Under the pieces are notes generated by a model that saw only the letters and a program-made list of their open reading frames with translations, made no database searches and was not told the DNA's origin. Below, piece by piece: positions 61,909-64,000 of a stretch of 64,000 nt of DNA. The stretch is from Streptomyces cathayae (GTDB taxonomy: Bacteria; Actinomycetota; Actinomycetes; Streptomycetales; Streptomycetaceae): NCBI RefSeq assembly GCF_029760955.1, contig NZ_CP121682.1, positions 6,962,501 through 7,026,500 of the forward strand, read 5' to 3'. Within the stretch, counting starts at the first letter, position 1. Each line of letters starts with the position of its first letter. The translations under genes were made by a program, and so were the position numbers.

Positions 61909-62473
61909 TCACGCGGGGTGATCCGGTCGGACGGGGTCGCGGGACCACTCCAGCCGGTCCGTCGTGGTGCCGCCCGTGCGGGTGGGACGCGGTTCGGTGT
62001 GCAGCACGAGCCGCGGACCTTCCCACGAGATCCGCCGGGTCAGGACGTCACCGACGTGTTCGACGTACAGCGACATCTCCACGTGGTGCAGGACCAGGTC
62101 GCCGCGGAGCGTGTACCGGCCCGCGTAGCCGACGAAGCCCAGGGCGGCCGCGCCCCGCTGCTCGTCGGTGGCCCGGGTGAAGGAGAGGCCGTCGGGCCAG
62201 GGGCGGTCGCGACGCATCAGCAGCGCGCTCATCCGCCCGTCGGGCCGGTACTCCAGCCGTCCCAGCGGCCCCGGCCCCAGCGGGTGCCCGATGACCTGTC
62301 CGTCGACCAGCCGGGTGTGGTCGACCAGGTTCCAGCCGCCGAGCAGCGAGGCGGCGAGGCCCTGGGCGGTGTGCTCGTCGGGGGCGTCCTCCTCGGGAGC
62401 CGGTGCCGAGGGGGAGGGGACGCGGCTGTCGGGCGGCGTCCGCCCGTCGGGGGTGTGTGCGGCAGGGGGGCAT
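61909..62473 (-). CDS. Lipocalin-like domain protein with a probable frameshift near its start
   Basis: The frame from 62232 downward and its open upstream continuation spell a Lipocalin_5-type domain: SLLGGWNLVDHTRLVDGQVI, GPGPLGRLEYRPDGRMSALL, FVGYAGRYTLRGDLVLHHVE and TRRISWEGPRLVLHTEP. Upstream of residue SLLGGW the frame has no ATG, GTG or TTG before the stop of the MFS gene. An ATG at 62473 is in frame only if the six-G run at 62465-62470 (C6 on the coding strand) is read as five. So there is either a frameshift or a sequencing error in the homopolymer. Such small lipocalin-like proteins bind hydrophobic ligands and often accompany catabolic clusters. Confidence 0.65.
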
Positions 62474-62569
62474 GACGGTCCGATCGTTCGGCGGCGGACG
62501 GCCGCTCCCGGCGGTCGGCGGGTGGCCGACCGCCGGGAGGGCGGAGCTGGGTCGCGCGCGGGACGTGGG

Positions 62570-63913
62570 TCAGGCGGCGGGGGCGACCTCCTGCGGTTCG
62601 GTGGACGGGGCGGTGCGGTCGTGCATGCCGGTCCGCGGCACCAGCACGATCAGCAGCGCGGCCAGCAGCGCCGCCGCGGCGAAGAAGTAGAACACCCACG
62701 AGGTACCGAGCGAGGAACCCATGATCAGACCCACCAGGATCGGCCCGAAGACGGCTCCCAGCCGGCCCAGGCCCAGCGAGGCACCCAGAGCGGTGCCGCG
62801 CGCCGCGGCCGGGTAGTAGACGCCCACGAACCCGGCGACCGCGGCCTGCGAGGAGGCGCAGAACCCGACCACCAGCACCATGGCGAAGACGACGGCCTGC
62901 GGGGGATGCATCGTCAGGGAGGTCACCGCCAGGGCTCCGCACAGGAAGCCGCCCGCGATCACCGGGCGCGATCCCCAGCGGTCGGCGAGGCCGGCCAGGA
63001 CCAGCATGCCGATCGTGCTGCCCAGGTAGAAGGCGACCAGGAAGGTCAGCGCGGAGCCCAGGTCGTAGCCGGAGGCGCGCAGCAGCTGCGGGATCCAGGT
63101 GTTCATGCCGTAGCCCAGCAGCAGACCGCAGAAGCCGATCACCGGGAACAGCAGCGTCGCGACCCGGAACCCGGGGGCGAACATCAGCTTCAGCGAGGAG
63201 GACCAGTTCGGCTTCTCCGTCACGGTACCGACCGCCGGCTCCGGAGGCAGCTCGACCCCGTAGCGCTCGGCGAGGGCGCGCGCCTCCTCGTGGCGTCCCC
63301 GGCTGCTGAGGAAGGCGAGTGATTCGGGGATCTGCCGGTAGACGATCGCGAACAGTGCCAGTCCGATGGCACCGCCGAGGACGAACAGGGAGACCCAGCC
63401 GAAGTTCGGCAGCATGAAGATGGCCAGGAAGGCGACCAGACATCCACCGATGGGGAAGCCGGTCTGGACGACGCCGTTGTAGAACTGCCGCCTCTCCACC
63501 GGCACGTACTCCATGGTCAGGGCGATGACCGAGGGCAGGGCACCGCCGAAGCCCAGGCCCGCGAGCAGGCGGAACAGTCCGAAGACCTCCACGCTGGGGG
63601 CCACCGCGCACAGCAGGGTGAACACGCTGAAGCTCGCCACGCAGGCGAGCACGGTCGGGCGCCGTCCGATGAGGTCGGCCACGTAACCGGACAGCATGGC
63701 ACCCACCATCATCCCGATCAGGGAGAGGCTGCCGATGACACCGGCCGAGGCGAGGGTGATGCCCCACTGCTTGTCCTGGAGCAGCGTCGGCAGCACCGCG
63801 CCGTACATGCCGCTGTCCAGTCCGTCGATGAGCGTGATCGACAGACAGGCGAAGACCACCGACCGGGCACCCGCCGAGATTCTCGGACGCACTGCCGAGC
63901 TGGGTCGAGTCAA
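62570..63913 (-). CDS. MFS transporter of the aromatic acid/H+ symporter type
   Basis: A 447-residue membrane protein with 12 predicted segments. The AAHS-type signature is VFACLSITLIDGLDSGMYGA with the acidic DGLDSG in helix 1, MMVGAMLSGYVADLIGRRPT (motif A) and RLLAGLGFGGALPSVIALTM. A cytoplasmic loop (SSRGRHEEARALAERYGVEL) separates the halves. Start: TTG 63913 lies six bases after AAGGAG and gives the usual N-terminus; no ATG is available nearby. It probably imports the carboxylic acid that the cluster degrades. It is transcribed toward the lipocalin-like gene, 96 bases away, and is probably co-transcribed with it. Confidence 0.9.
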   Translation of the reverse strand: MTRPSSAVRPRISAGARSVVFACLSITLIDGLDSGMYGAVLPTLLQDKQWGITLASAGVIGSLSLIGMMVGAMLSGYVADLIGRRPTVLACVASFSVFTLLCAVAPSVEVFGLFRLLAGLGFGGALPSVIALTMEYVPVERRQFYNGVVQTGFPIGGCLVAFLAIFMLPNFGWVSLFVLGGAIGLALFAIVYRQIPESLAFLSSRGRHEEARALAERYGVELPPEPAVGTVTEKPNWSSSLKLMFAPGFRVATLLFPVIGFCGLLLGYGMNTWIPQLLRASGYDLGSALTFLVAFYLGSTIGMLVLAGLADRWGSRPVIAGGFLCGALAVTSLTMHPPQAVVFAMVLVVGFCASSQAAVAGFVGVYYPAAARGTALGASLGLGRLGAVFGPILVGLIMGSSLGTSWVFYFFAAAALLAALLIVLVPRTGMHDRTAPSTEPQEVAPAA

Positions 63914-64000
63914 GGGAAACTCCTTGTCGTGGAGCAGACGTCCGCCGATCCGGGGGTCTGCGGACGGTTCTGGGTGGTGGAGCTCCCCTTCCGCGGGCAC

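Overview
The window is very GC-rich, with G/C-ending codons, and it encodes F420-dependent luciferase-like oxidoreductases, a SpoIIE-type phosphatase with PAS and GAF sensors, PadR/TetR/ArsR regulators and Tat lipoproteins. This points to an actinobacterium, most likely Streptomyces or a close relative. I saw no rRNA, tRNA or CRISPR array.

Region 1 (1-22.1 kb) reads as ordinary chromosome. It starts with the tail of a GntR-type regulator coupled to an asparaginase. Then come a D-Ala-D-Ala carboxypeptidase, a compact Rho factor with a long C-rich leader, an NTF2-like protein, a methyltransferase and a copper-oxidase lipoprotein. After these are a parallel beta-helix exoprotein, an acetyl xylan esterase-type hydrolase, a coupled molybdoenzyme/flavoprotein pair, a PrmC-like methyltransferase and a PAS-PAS-GAF-SpoIIE phosphatase. 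The region ends with a 2,4-dienoyl-CoA reductase plus PadR regulator (with a perfect 26-bp palindrome over the promoter), two cell-surface proteins and the dhaK-dhaL-dhaM operon.

Region 2 (about 22.1-39.9 kb) is an accessory island in decay. It carries an ArsR/MFS operon with a clear operator and probable leaderless start, and a Tn3-type serine resolvase. It also holds several unknown small genes, including two coupled exported paralogue-like proteins and a 181-residue protein between 59-bp inverted repeats. Mobile material includes an IS110 remnant with a nonsense codon, a 5'-truncated IS1182 transposase interrupted by an intact-looking IS5-family element with a TCA target duplication, and an IS6-family element whose first catalytic Asp is Asn. 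A TetR/alcohol dehydrogenase pair, an F420-type LLM oxidoreductase, a winged-helix regulator, a frameshifted tyrosine integrase and a pirin fragment complete it. Paired TGCTGAC repeats with 11-bp period lie at both ends and may be integrase arm sites.

Region 3 (about 40-64 kb) is a catabolic supercluster for a CoA-activated acid. It starts with an APH-family protein and an acyl-CoA dehydrogenase divergent from a TetR regulator. After a degenerate stretch with a restriction-endonuclease relic come three blocks: (a) 44.4-48 kb, a phthalate-dioxygenase-reductase type protein, an acyl-CoA dehydrogenase and an LLM oxidoreductase; (b) 48.2-56.2 kb, aldehyde dehydrogenase, enoyl-CoA hydratase, thiolase, SDR, LLM, alpha-methylacyl-CoA racemase-type protein and acyl-CoA dehydrogenase; (c) 56.4-62 kb, a divergent pair of operons with a thiolase-like protein, LLM and enoyl-CoA hydratase one way and a DUF35/lipid-transfer thiolase (retro-aldolase type) pair the other way. 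A lipocalin-like protein and an aromatic-acid-type MFS importer close the window. One AT-rich 22-bp motif occurs upstream of each of the three blocks, which suggests a single regulon. The cluster could run import, CoA-ester dehydrogenation, hydration, oxidation, thiolysis or retro-aldol cleavage, and aldehyde oxidation of a branched or side-chain-bearing substrate. The CoA ligase and any terminal oxygenase are not in the window, and the substrate is unknown.
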